From contig NZ_BBMP01000001.1 in NCBI RefSeq assembly GCF_000755245.1, positions 116,159 to 180,158 of the forward strand: a DNA stretch of 64,000 bases, written 5' to 3'. A program made the translations under genes and the position numbers. Of the stretch, positions 53,450 to 62,191 are shown piece after piece. This DNA is from Halococcus sediminicola (lineage in GTDB: Archaea; Halobacteriota; Halobacteria; Halobacteriales; Halococcaceae). Positions within the stretch are counted from its first letter, which is position 1. Every line of letters starts with the position of its first letter. The notes under the pieces were generated by a model, which was not told the DNA's origin, ran no database searches, and was given only the letters and a program-made list of their open reading frames with translations.

Positions 53450-56359
53450 ATGAGTTATGATACTAGTGACATCGTGAACAGCGATGCTACAAACGTAAAA
53501 AGTACTGCGAGAACCAGCACGTCTCGGCGGCGAGTCCTGCAGGGGCTCGGCGGTCTCAGCGTGGCTGGACTCGCTGGCGTCGGGTCGGCTCGCTCGCAGG
53601 CCTCCAAAGGAAGAATTCAGGCACAGATGGGTGACTCTGCGATCGGCTCGGACCCTGCAATATTGGTATTCTCGGCGACTACGGAGTTTCGGCATAATTC
53701 TATTCCTGAGGGTAATCAGGCGATTCAGGAACTCGCTACCGAAATCGGAAACGAAAACGATGTCGACTTTACGGTCAACGTCATCGAGAGCGACGCCTCA
53801 CAGTTCCCCGCCAATGCGGGTGAGCTGTCTCAGTATGATCTGGTGGTCTGGAACAGCACCACCGGTGATGTCTTAAATGACGACCAGCAGGCCGCCTTCA
53901 AGCAGTATATCCAGTCCGGCGGCGGGTACATGGGTATCCACGCCGCCGCTGACACCGAATACGACTGGGAGTGGTACGGCGGTCTCGTTGGCGCGTATTT
54001 CAGCAGTCACCCCTCGGTCCAGGAGGCCGAAGTGCATGTGACAGATCGGACCCATCCTTCGACGAGTCACCTCCCAGCCGTCTGGACACGAACCGATGAG
54101 TGGTACGACTACCAAGAAAATCCCCGTGGAGACGTTCACGTCCTTGCCGCTCTCGACGAGAGCACCTACGAGAACGAAGGTATGGACGGAATTGACCATC
54201 CAATCGCCTGGGCGCAATACTACGACGGCGCACGCTCATTCTACACCGGCGGTGGTCACACCGACGACAGTTACGATAGCCGGCGTTTCCGTCAACACCT
54301 CAAGGGCGGGATGATGTGGGCGGCGGGCTACATCGGTGGCGGCGCGTCGGGCACCGTCTGGGACAACTACGAGAAAATCCCCCTCGACACCGATACCCAA
54401 AATCCCGCGATGGTCGATATCGCTTCGGATGGACGTGTCTTCTATATCGAGCGTGGTGACTTCGGCGGCGGTGAGGAAACTCCCGCCGAAGTAATCATGA
54501 TTGATCAGGAAAACGACAACGAAATCTCTACGGTCCTCGACCTCACTGTCTACGCTGGCCAAGAAGACGGTCTCTTAGGAATTCTGCTCGATTCGGACTT
54601 CGAAAACACCGGATGGGTGTATCTCTACTATTCGCCGACCAACGACGAGATTGACGGGCCTCACAATCGCCTCTCGCGATTTACGATGGAGGGTGATACG
54701 ATAGATCCCGACTCGGAGGTCGAGATTCTGCGGGTTCCCACTCAGCGCGAGACGTGCTGTCACACCGGTGGGGACATGCACTGGGGCCCCGGTGGCGAGC
54801 AGCTCTACCTCACCACCGGCGACGATACCAATCCGTTCGAATCGAGTGGGTATGCCCCGATTGACGAGCGCGACGGGCGGAAAAACTATGATAGCCAGCG
54901 TACGGCTGCTAACACCAACGATCTTCGGGGAAAAATCCTGCGAATCATCCCTCAGGAGGACGGCAGCTATACCGTTCCCGACAGCAACCTCTTCCCTGGC
55001 GACAGCAGCGGCGGTGGCGGTAGTGACAGCGACGCCATCGAGCCGGGAACGACGATTGAGCTAGGCGGAGAAATCAGCGGATGGATCGGCGAAGCGCCGA
55101 GTTCGATCGAGGGTGAGACCAATCCGACGCTCACACTACAAGAAGGCGCAACCTACACAGTCGCCTTCGAGAACCTCGACGGCGCACCCCACGACTTCTA
55201 CATGCTCGATGAGAACGAGAGCGAGCTCGTCGGCACCGAACTCGTGACCGGGCAGGGCGGGACGGCCTCGGTCGAGTTCGAGGCGACGGCCGAAATGGTA
55301 CAATACTACTGTTCGGTCCATCCGTTCCAGATGCGCGGTGACGTTGCGATTGAGGAAAGCGACAGCGGTGGCGGCGGTGGCAATGTCAAGCCCGAGATCT
55401 ACACGATGGGCAACCGCAACCCCTATCGGGCGGCGGTCGATCAGGAAACGGGCACGCTCTACTGGGGTGACTACGGTCCCGATGCCGGCAGTTGGAACGC
55501 CGAGCGCGGCCCGCTGGGGATCGTCGAGTTCAACCAAGCTGACGAACCCGGCTTCTATGGCTGGCCGTACTTCGTTGGCCCCAGCATTCCGTATATCGAC
55601 TACGACTTCGAGACCGAAGAATCAGGCGACCCCTTCGACCCCGACAATCCAGTGAACAAGTCGCCGAACAACGACGGCCTCACTGATTTGCCTTCATCTC
55701 AGGAGGCGATGATATACTACTCTGGAGCCTCCTGGGAGGATCTCTTAGACGCTCCTGAGTACGCTCAAGAATACCTCCCTGACGAACCACCCTTCCCGCA
55801 ACTACAGGGCGGCGCGCCGATGGCAGGACCGGTCTTCCGCTACCAGGACGATTACGACTCCGATGTCTCGCTACCAGAATCGTTCGACGGGAAGTTCTTC
55901 ATAATGGAGTGGAACGAGAACTGGATCAAGTACGTCTCCTTCGACGACGACGGCAACGTCACCGAGATCGATCCATTTTTGCCGGACATGGAATTCCTTC
56001 GTCCGATGGACATGAAGGTCGGTCCCGACGGCGCGCTATACCTCATCGAATGGGGAAGCGGCTTCGGCGGCCCGAACAACGATTCAGGGGTTTACCGCAT
56101 TGAGCATTCGGACGACGGCGATAGCGATGGCCCACCGGTGATCGGTGATTCGGATTCCGCGCCGACCGATCCGGACGGCGATGGACTCTACGAGGACCTC
56201 GACGGTGACGGCGAAGTGACCGACGTCGACGGGGAACTGTTCTTCGAACACATCGACGACCCTGAGATGCAGAACAACGCCGAGTACTTCGACTTCAACG
56301 GCAACGACCGCCTCGACTTCGACGATATCGTCGAATGGCGTAAAAAGAAAAACAGCTAA
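53450..56359 (+). CDS. exported ThuA / PQQ-type sugar dehydrogenase with inserted cupredoxin / dockerin
   Basis: 969 residues from ATG 53450 (MSYDTSDIVNS); an ATG at 53435 is also in frame. Tat signal SRRRVLQGLGGLSVAGLAG (~25-43). ThuA-type domain (~69-294) with ILVFSATTEFRHNSIPEG, GGGYMGIHAAADTEYDWEWYGGLVGAYFSSHP and YTGGGHTDDSYDSRRFRQHL. Propeller part 1 (~304-517) with LLGILLDSDFENTGWVYLYYSP and CCHTGGDMHWGPGGEQLYLTTGDDT. Then a complete blue-copper domain (~522-639), flanked on both sides by Gly/Ser linkers, with ligands in APHDFYM and YYCSVHPFQM. Propeller part 2 (~646-884) resumes KPEIYTMGNRNPYRAAVDQETGTLYWGDYGPDAG. Dockerin (~891-969). The copper domain interrupts the propeller where homologues have a short loop, so it may receive electrons directly from PQQ. 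ThuA proteins accompany 3-keto-sugar and trehalose-type catabolism in bacteria. Confidence 0.88.
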   Translation: MSYDTSDIVNSDATNVKSTARTSTSRRRVLQGLGGLSVAGLAGVGSARSQASKGRIQAQMGDSAIGSDPAILVFSATTEFRHNSIPEGNQAIQELATEIGNENDVDFTVNVIESDASQFPANAGELSQYDLVVWNSTTGDVLNDDQQAAFKQYIQSGGGYMGIHAAADTEYDWEWYGGLVGAYFSSHPSVQEAEVHVTDRTHPSTSHLPAVWTRTDEWYDYQENPRGDVHVLAALDESTYENEGMDGIDHPIAWAQYYDGARSFYTGGGHTDDSYDSRRFRQHLKGGMMWAAGYIGGGASGTVWDNYEKIPLDTDTQNPAMVDIASDGRVFYIERGDFGGGEETPAEVIMIDQENDNEISTVLDLTVYAGQEDGLLGILLDSDFENTGWVYLYYSPTNDEIDGPHNRLSRFTMEGDTIDPDSEVEILRVPTQRETCCHTGGDMHWGPGGEQLYLTTGDDTNPFESSGYAPIDERDGRKNYDSQRTAANTNDLRGKILRIIPQEDGSYTVPDSNLFPGDSSGGGGSDSDAIEPGTTIELGGEISGWIGEAPSSIEGETNPTLTLQEGATYTVAFENLDGAPHDFYMLDENESELVGTELVTGQGGTASVEFEATAEMVQYYCSVHPFQMRGDVAIEESDSGGGGGNVKPEIYTMGNRNPYRAAVDQETGTLYWGDYGPDAGSWNAERGPLGIVEFNQADEPGFYGWPYFVGPSIPYIDYDFETEESGDPFDPDNPVNKSPNNDGLTDLPSSQEAMIYYSGASWEDLLDAPEYAQEYLPDEPPFPQLQGGAPMAGPVFRYQDDYDSDVSLPESFDGKFFIMEWNENWIKYVSFDDDGNVTEIDPFLPDMEFLRPMDMKVGPDGALYLIEWGSGFGGPNNDSGVYRIEHSDDGDSDGPPVIGDSDSAPTDPDGDGLYEDLDGDGEVTDVDGELFFEHIDDPEMQNNAEYFDFNGNDRLDFDDIVEWRKKKNS

Positions 56360-56364
56360 GAACG
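56116..56364. repeat. dockerin DNA repeat, copy B
   Basis: Partner of 52777-53025. The near-identity of synonymous positions points to very recent duplication or gene conversion between the two adjacent genes' 3' ends. Confidence 0.9.
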
Positions 56365-56553
56365 TGAATTAGCCACTGCTGGCACGGTTCGGCTTCTGGC
56401 GAGTGTTTTTTATCGAGATGCCTGATCACGGTTTACCGGGGAAGTCGAAGCCCTTTCTATGCCATTCAGATGAAACCGATAAAATGCCCGGATGTCGATG
56501 GTGATTGTGTTTTTAAGTAGAAGGGAGTTTTAACGAAGCCAAATAGACATAAA

Positions 56554-56562
56554 ATATTTATA
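56554..56562 (+). promoter_or_regulatory. TATA-box-like element of the GTG-started dockerin dehydrogenase
   Basis: tatttatac, centred 26 bp before the GTG at 56584. Archaeal spacing would put the first transcribed base on or next to the start codon, a leaderless transcript starting at GTG. Confidence 0.5.
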
Positions 56563-56583
56563 CTTTCGGTCAGATAAGGTTTC

Positions 56584-59500
56584 GTGGAAGAATTAGATCC
56601 AAGTACAAACGATAGAGAACAAATCGGACTTCCGAACAGACGACGCGTTCTACAAGCGATCGGAGGTCTGGGTGTGGCCAGTTTAACCGGCATGCCTGCC
56701 GGAGCACAGTCTACCGACGACGAGTGGATTCAACTGTTCAACGGCGAGAATCTCAACGGCTGGATGCCCAAGTTCACAGGACAGCCTACCGGCGAAAACT
56801 ACAACGACACTTTCACTGTCGAAGACGGGCTGCTTACGGTCGCTTACGACGATTACAATGAGTGGGACGGCACCTTCGGCCATCTCTTTTACGACGAGGA
56901 GTTCTCTCATTACATTCTCCGCGCCGAGTATCGCTTTGTCGACGATCAGGTTTCTGGAGCTCCTAGCTGGGCTTACAGGAATAACGGTCTGATGATCCAC
57001 GGCCAGACGCCCGAAGAAATGGCACTCGATCAGGACTTCCCCGACTCCATCGAAGTGCAGTTGCTCGGCGAATCGGAAGGCAGTGATGCTGAACGCACCA
57101 CCGCCAATGTCTGTACCCCGGGCACCGATATCTTCATGAACGGTGGAATACACAATCAACATTGCACCAATTCGAACTCGGATACCTATCGCGGGGACCA
57201 ATGGGTAACCGCTACGCTTGTTGTTCGTGGCAACGAGGCAATCCGCCACATCGTCGAGGATGACGGAGTGGTCCTGAGCTACACGAACCCCCAACTGGAT
57301 AACGGTACCCCACTTGAAGACGGCACCATTTCCATCCAATCCGAGAGCCACCCCACCCAGTTCCGATCGATTGAGCTGAAGCCAATCGATCCAGATTCGC
57401 CCATTGGAACCGGCGACCCGACCGATACCAGCCCCATCTGGAGTAGCTACACGAAGACGGAACTGGCATCCGACCTAGACGCGCCGATGGCGATTGACAT
57501 CGCGCCCGACGGTCACGTCTTTTTCAGTACTCGTGGCAACGTCAACGGAGGCACCGGAACGGTCAAGATGATCGACCCTGACACCACCGAGATCACGACC
57601 ATTCTCGAACTTGACGTCTACATTAGCGGTGAGGACGGCTTACAGGGACTCGTTCTTGACCCAGACTTCGAGGAGAACGGCTGGCTGTACCTGTACTACT
57701 CCGCACCGTTCGGCGAGACCGATGAGGATCCCCACAAGAAGCTGTCTCGGTTCACGGTCGAAGGGGACACGATCGATCCATCATCGGAGATCGAAATGCT
57801 CAGAGTACCGGCCGCACCCGATCCGTTGGCTCACGTCGGCGGCGACCTGGAGTTCGGCCCAGATGGGAATCTCTACCTCTCGGTCGGTGACGACACTAGC
57901 CCGTTCGAATCGGGCGGCTACACGCCGATCGACGAGCGCGACGGCCGAATCGGGTTCGACGCCCAGCGCTCGGCGGGCAACACCAACGATCTCCGAGGGA
58001 GCATCTTACGAATCACACCTCAGGAAGACGGTGGCTACACCGTGCCCGATGGAAACCTCTTTACTGGCGATGAGTACGCCGAAGCGCGAGCGAACGATCT
58101 CGTCAAAACCGAGATCTACGTGATGGGCTGTCGCAACCCCTTCCGAATGGGTATCGATCACGAGACCGGCGTGCTGTACTGGGGCGATTACGGACCTGAC
58201 TCGCGTGGATGGGATGCCGAACGCGGCCCGCCCGGAATCGTCGAGTTTAACCGGGCCGCTGAGCCTGGGTTCTACGGGTGGCCGTACTTTGTCGGCCCCA
58301 ATCTCCCCTACATCGACGGAGAGTTCGTGGACGCGGACAACAGCCGGGGCTATACTTTCGAGTCGTCGGGCGAACCGTTCGACCTGCAGAACCCCATCAA
58401 CGAGTCGGTGAACAATGACGGACTGGCAGAACTTCCGGCCGCTCAGGAGCCGGTGATCTGGTATACGTACTCATGGAGCGCGCTCCTCAACTCGCCGCCC
58501 GAGTACGCCCAGGAGTACCTCCCTGAGGAACCCCCGTACCCCGAATTCGAAGGCGGGTCGCCAATGAGCGGTCCGGTATACAACGCTGAGAACTACTCGG
58601 GCGACGACGCACTGGTGCAGTACTTCGACAATAAGCACTTCATTGCAGAGTGGTCCGCCGGCTGGATCAGGTATGTCTCCTACGACGACAACGGGGAGGT
58701 GCTCGATATCGAGCCATTCATGCCGAATGAAACGTTCCTCCGGCCGATGGTTATGACCATTGGACCAGATGGCGCGCTCTACCTCCTTGAGTGGGGCAGC
58801 GGATACGGCGCCCCCAACAACGACTCGGGAATCTATCAGATCACCGGCGGCGCGGCTGCGGTGGTCTCGCTAAACCTCGATAGCAGCACGCTGGGCCAAG
58901 ACGAGTCGACGGTGGCCACCGTCACAGTCGAGAACACCTCCAGCAGCGAACTGTCCGACGTGGAAGTGTCGCTGACCTCCAACACCGATCAGATCGAGAT
59001 CAGTGGCACTTCCGGAACGAGCATCGACTCGATCGCGGTCGGCGAGGACCAGCCGGTCGAATTCGACATCTCGGCCATCAGCGACGCCTCGCCGGGGAGC
59101 TACACCCTGAACGCTGAGGCGACGTTCACCTACGATGGCGAAGAGGAAGAAACCAGCGCGAGCACAACGGTCACCGTCTTCGGTGGCGAACCTCTCGAAC
59201 GGGGGTTGGAGGCGCACTTCACGTTCGACAACGACATGCCGGTCAACGAGGTCACGGGCACCGATGCGACGATCAGCGGCGACGTGACCACCGGCGCGGA
59301 GGGTATCGTTGGTAACGCCTACGAGTTCGACATTAATCAGGCGACGGACGTCACGTTCGGCCCCAATGAGGGCGAGGCTGACGACGGCGTGATGACTGAG
59401 CCCTTGCCGCTCAACGGCGAGGGCGCGACCGCCGGCGCGTGGATCAACTACACCGAACACGAATCGTATGCGCGTGCGCCATTCCAGATCGGCGGATCCC

Positions 59501-60126
59501 TCTCAAACGGGCCGGCAAACGGGTGGGATCTGGAGTTCGCCAACCAGAGCCAGGCGATTGTTCCACAGCTCTGGAACAATGGCAACACCGGCGTCGGGGG
59601 CGGCGGCTCAGCGATCGAGGTTGATCCGGAGACGTGGTACTTCGTGGTGATGGTCGTCAACGGCGGCGATACCAAGATTCACGTGTTCGATCAGGAGAAC
59701 GAACTCAATTCTTCCCCCCAGACCTGGACCGGTGGCTCGCGCAGCCGGTCGGAGAGCGAGCCGATGAGCATCGGCGTCGGGCAGGGATTCGACATGGCCG
59801 GCCGCGTCGACGAACTGTGGGCATACTCGCGCGCACTCCCCGAGAGTGAAGTCGATCAACTCTACACGCAGTCACTCGAGAGCGACAGTGGCGATGGCCC
59901 ACCGGCGATCGGCGATTCGGATTCCGTGCCGACCGATCCGGACGGCGACGGGCTCTACGAGGACCTCAATGGCGACGGTGAAGTGACTGACGCCGACGCG
60001 GAGTTGTTCTTTGAGCACATCGACGACCCCGAGATGCAGAACAACGTCGAGGCGTTCGACTTTAACGGGAACGGCCGTCTCGACTTCGACGACATCGTCG
60101 AATGGCGCAAAAAGAAAAACAGCTAA
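56584..60126 (+). CDS. exported DUF1080 / PQQ-type sugar dehydrogenase / CARDB / LamG / dockerin protein
   Basis: 1180 residues from GTG 56584; the next in-frame Met would cut the Tat signal NRRRVLQAIGGLGVASLTG (~19-37). DUF1080 (~45-264) with WIQLFNGENLNGW at its start, the classic opening of the 3-keto-disaccharide hydrolase family, and NNGLMIHGQTPEEM. Propeller (~283-755) with QGLVLDPDFEENGWLYLYYSAP, RGSILRITPQEDGGYTVPDGNLF and CRNPFRMGIDHETG. In this protein the active-site stretch is PLAHVGGDLEFGPDGNLYLSVGDD, lacking the Cys-Cys pair seen before His in the three related propellers. CARDB-like domain (~760-866); LamG (~870-1096) with GLEAHFTFDNDMPVNEVTG; dockerin (~1103-1180). Its DUF1080 is closer to bacterial forms than those of the genes at 25421 and 33333. 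Confidence 0.9.
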   Translation: MEELDPSTNDREQIGLPNRRRVLQAIGGLGVASLTGMPAGAQSTDDEWIQLFNGENLNGWMPKFTGQPTGENYNDTFTVEDGLLTVAYDDYNEWDGTFGHLFYDEEFSHYILRAEYRFVDDQVSGAPSWAYRNNGLMIHGQTPEEMALDQDFPDSIEVQLLGESEGSDAERTTANVCTPGTDIFMNGGIHNQHCTNSNSDTYRGDQWVTATLVVRGNEAIRHIVEDDGVVLSYTNPQLDNGTPLEDGTISIQSESHPTQFRSIELKPIDPDSPIGTGDPTDTSPIWSSYTKTELASDLDAPMAIDIAPDGHVFFSTRGNVNGGTGTVKMIDPDTTEITTILELDVYISGEDGLQGLVLDPDFEENGWLYLYYSAPFGETDEDPHKKLSRFTVEGDTIDPSSEIEMLRVPAAPDPLAHVGGDLEFGPDGNLYLSVGDDTSPFESGGYTPIDERDGRIGFDAQRSAGNTNDLRGSILRITPQEDGGYTVPDGNLFTGDEYAEARANDLVKTEIYVMGCRNPFRMGIDHETGVLYWGDYGPDSRGWDAERGPPGIVEFNRAAEPGFYGWPYFVGPNLPYIDGEFVDADNSRGYTFESSGEPFDLQNPINESVNNDGLAELPAAQEPVIWYTYSWSALLNSPPEYAQEYLPEEPPYPEFEGGSPMSGPVYNAENYSGDDALVQYFDNKHFIAEWSAGWIRYVSYDDNGEVLDIEPFMPNETFLRPMVMTIGPDGALYLLEWGSGYGAPNNDSGIYQITGGAAAVVSLNLDSSTLGQDESTVATVTVENTSSSELSDVEVSLTSNTDQIEISGTSGTSIDSIAVGEDQPVEFDISAISDASPGSYTLNAEATFTYDGEEEETSASTTVTVFGGEPLERGLEAHFTFDNDMPVNEVTGTDATISGDVTTGAEGIVGNAYEFDINQATDVTFGPNEGEADDGVMTEPLPLNGEGATAGAWINYTEHESYARAPFQIGGSLSNGPANGWDLEFANQSQAIVPQLWNNGNTGVGGGGSAIEVDPETWYFVVMVVNGGDTKIHVFDQENELNSSPQTWTGGSRSRSESEPMSIGVGQGFDMAGRVDELWAYSRALPESEVDQLYTQSLESDSGDGPPAIGDSDSVPTDPDGDGLYEDLNGDGEVTDADAELFFEHIDDPEMQNNVEAFDFNGNGRLDFDDIVEWRKKKNS

Positions 60127-60383
60127 TCATTCGACAGCGGCCGAACACGCGGTTCTCTTCTTTAGTTTTACAATACAGAGTGGGTTCATTGAAAATTCAG
60201 AGTATAAAAATCAGCTACGCGCCTTCTTTCGTGAGAAATACATTGAGTGTGTCTGTCTATTTGAGCTCATTAACGAGCAGATCGTAGCGGGGATTCACCA
60301 CGAGATTTACAAATATACGGAGAAACATTGAGTGTGGATGTGTCTGGTTTGTTACTATTTTACCGACATGAATCGTCGAATAC

Positions 60384-61233
60384 TCAGCAGTACGCCGAGA
60401 GCACCTCGTACGCCTCGCGGGCGGCCATGTCCGGCTCGTCGGGATACGTGTAGAGTTCGAGCGTGGCGAACCCCCCCCGTAGTCGATGTCATCGAGCGCG
60501 TCGAAAATAGCTCGAAAATCGAGGTCGCCCTCGCCAGGGATGCGATGGTAGTGTTTGCCGCGAACGCCCCCGACGATGTCCTCCAGATGAACGCCCGTGA
60601 TGTGGCCCGCACTCTGTCGGATGGCTTCGGCTGGGTCCTCGCCATAGACCGCGGCGTGGCCGACGTCGAGGTTGACGCCCAGCGAGTCGCGGCCGACGTC
60701 CTCGATGAGCGCGAGGACTTCCTCTGTACACTCGACGAGCAGTTCGGGTTCGTACTCGATGCCCACCCTGATGCCACACTCTTCGGCGTAATCGAGTATC
60801 GAATCGAGCGAATCGAGCAGGTACTCGTAGGCCTGCCCCGGTGGATTGCCGGGTAGCGGGCGGCCGGTGGCGAGACAGACCGCCGGCGCACCAGTCACAG
60901 AAGCGAGGTCGATGGCTCGTTTCGTGTACTCGATGCGCCACTCTCGATTCCGGTCGTCGGCGGTGACAACAGTTGGGTCGAAAAACGACGACGGTGGCGC
61001 GTCGTCGTAGTAGCCCGTCGCGGTGTTGCGTTGACGTTCGAAACTGCCATCTCTGTGCCGTCGAGCACTCTCGATAGCTCCTCCTGTTCGCTCTCACCGA
61101 ATTCGGTGAAGTACGCGTGCGGTTCGTCGCCGAGAATTTCGACACCGGCGTAGCCGTGGTCGGCGATACGTTCGACCGCTTCGGGCAGTGTGTGGCGCGT
61201 GTAGGCGTTCGTTGAAAAGGCCAGTTCGACCAT
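60384..61233 (-). pseudogene. sugar phosphate isomerase/epimerase-type TIM barrel, frameshifted
   Basis: Starts MVELAFSTNAYTRHTLPEAVERIADHGYAGVEILGDEPHAYF (ATG 61233). Near 61024 one base appears missing: the family continues in another frame as NTATGYYDDAPPSSFF, DRNREWRIEYTKRAIDLASVTGAPAVCLATGRPLPGNPPG, VGIEYEPELLVE and LGVNLDVGHAAVYGEDPAEAI. A run of eight C (60471-60478) then breaks the frame again; beyond it a third frame gives FATLELYTYPDEPDMAAREAYEVLSAY and stops at 60384. Everything else is well preserved and paralogous to 62192-63067, so these may be sequencing errors near the contig end rather than true decay. It would be the last gene of the minus-strand cluster. Confidence 0.75.
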
Positions 61234-61277
61234 ACCCACTCGATGGCCGCCGGGCCGAAACACCTTCCGAGGGGTGG

Positions 61278-62186
61278 CTACGAAACGTCGAACAGGTGAG
61301 AGAGTCCGTATGCAGGAACGAGGAAGACGAGCGTGGCGAGCGCCCAGCCGATACCCGCCAGCGCCGCGAACGCCGAATCGAGTATCACCAATCCGAGAAT
61401 GCAGGCTCCGACCGCCGGTCCGACGGTCCCAGGACGGGGATTCGCATACGCCGGTCCGAGCGCGCGCCCGGTCCACGCGAGGAAGCCGCCGGCGAACGCG
61501 AGCGCGAAGGCGCTTTGAGTGAGTGCAGGACGAATCACGACCACCGCGAGCACGGCGAGAGCGGCCAGCAGGACGCCGGCCGCCGCCCCTGCGACCGCGC
61601 CTCGATTCGTGGTGGTCGCCTCGTTTGCGGCCATGTACGTCACGAGCGCGATATACAGCGCGATGACGACCGGAATCGTGAGTTGCCACGTCGAGAGAGC
61701 GAACGCTCCCGCCGCGGTCGTGCCGAGTAAGATGTTGAGTCCGCGCACGCTGCCCATTGCGAGAAAGCCCGCGGGACCACCCTTGAGCACGCTATCGTAG
61801 AGCGTGATGACCGTCGCAAGCGCCGCCGCGAGCGCGCCGGAACGCACGCCGGCCACCGCAAACGCGACGAGAACGCCACCGAGCAGCAATGTCGCACCGA
61901 GTGCGCCCGCCGCCCGCCGCGACACGTCTCCGGAGGGAATCGGTCGCTCGGGGCGCTCGCGCGCGTCAACTCCTGCATCGAAGTAGTCGTTCAGCGTCGT
62001 GCCGCCAGCGTACAGCAGTACCGACGCGCCCGCGAGACCGGCGAGTGACGGTAGCGAGACCGTCGCCGCCGTGGCTGCAACCAGCGCGCCACCGAGAAGA
62101 ACATCGGGTGGTGCACTGAAGAGATTGGGCACGCGTACCAGCGCCGCATAGGCCACGAGCCGTTCTCGAAAACGTGACTCGTCCAC
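61278..62186 (-). CDS. UbiA-family prenyltransferase (EboC-like)
   Basis: 302 residues, about eight or nine membrane helices. The first Asp-rich site is NDYFDAGVDARERPERPIPSG (~65-86), matching the UbiA pattern N-D-x-x-D-x-x-x-D. The second site is YDSVLKGGPAG (~128-138), shorter than the usual D-x-x-x-D. Members transfer isoprenoid chains to aromatic or polar acceptors in the membrane. Between a TIM-barrel gene (6 bp upstream) and another (45 bp downstream) and near an EboB-like gene, it fits the EboC position of ebo clusters. Confidence 0.85.
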   Translation of the reverse strand: MDESRFRERLVAYAALVRVPNLFSAPPDVLLGGALVAATAATVSLPSLAGLAGASVLLYAGGTTLNDYFDAGVDARERPERPIPSGDVSRRAAGALGATLLLGGVLVAFAVAGVRSGALAAALATVITLYDSVLKGGPAGFLAMGSVRGLNILLGTTAAGAFALSTWQLTIPVVIALYIALVTYMAANEATTTNRGAVAGAAAGVLLAALAVLAVVVIRPALTQSAFALAFAGGFLAWTGRALGPAYANPRPGTVGPAVGACILGLVILDSAFAALAGIGWALATLVFLVPAYGLSHLFDVS

Positions 62187-62191
62187 CTAGC

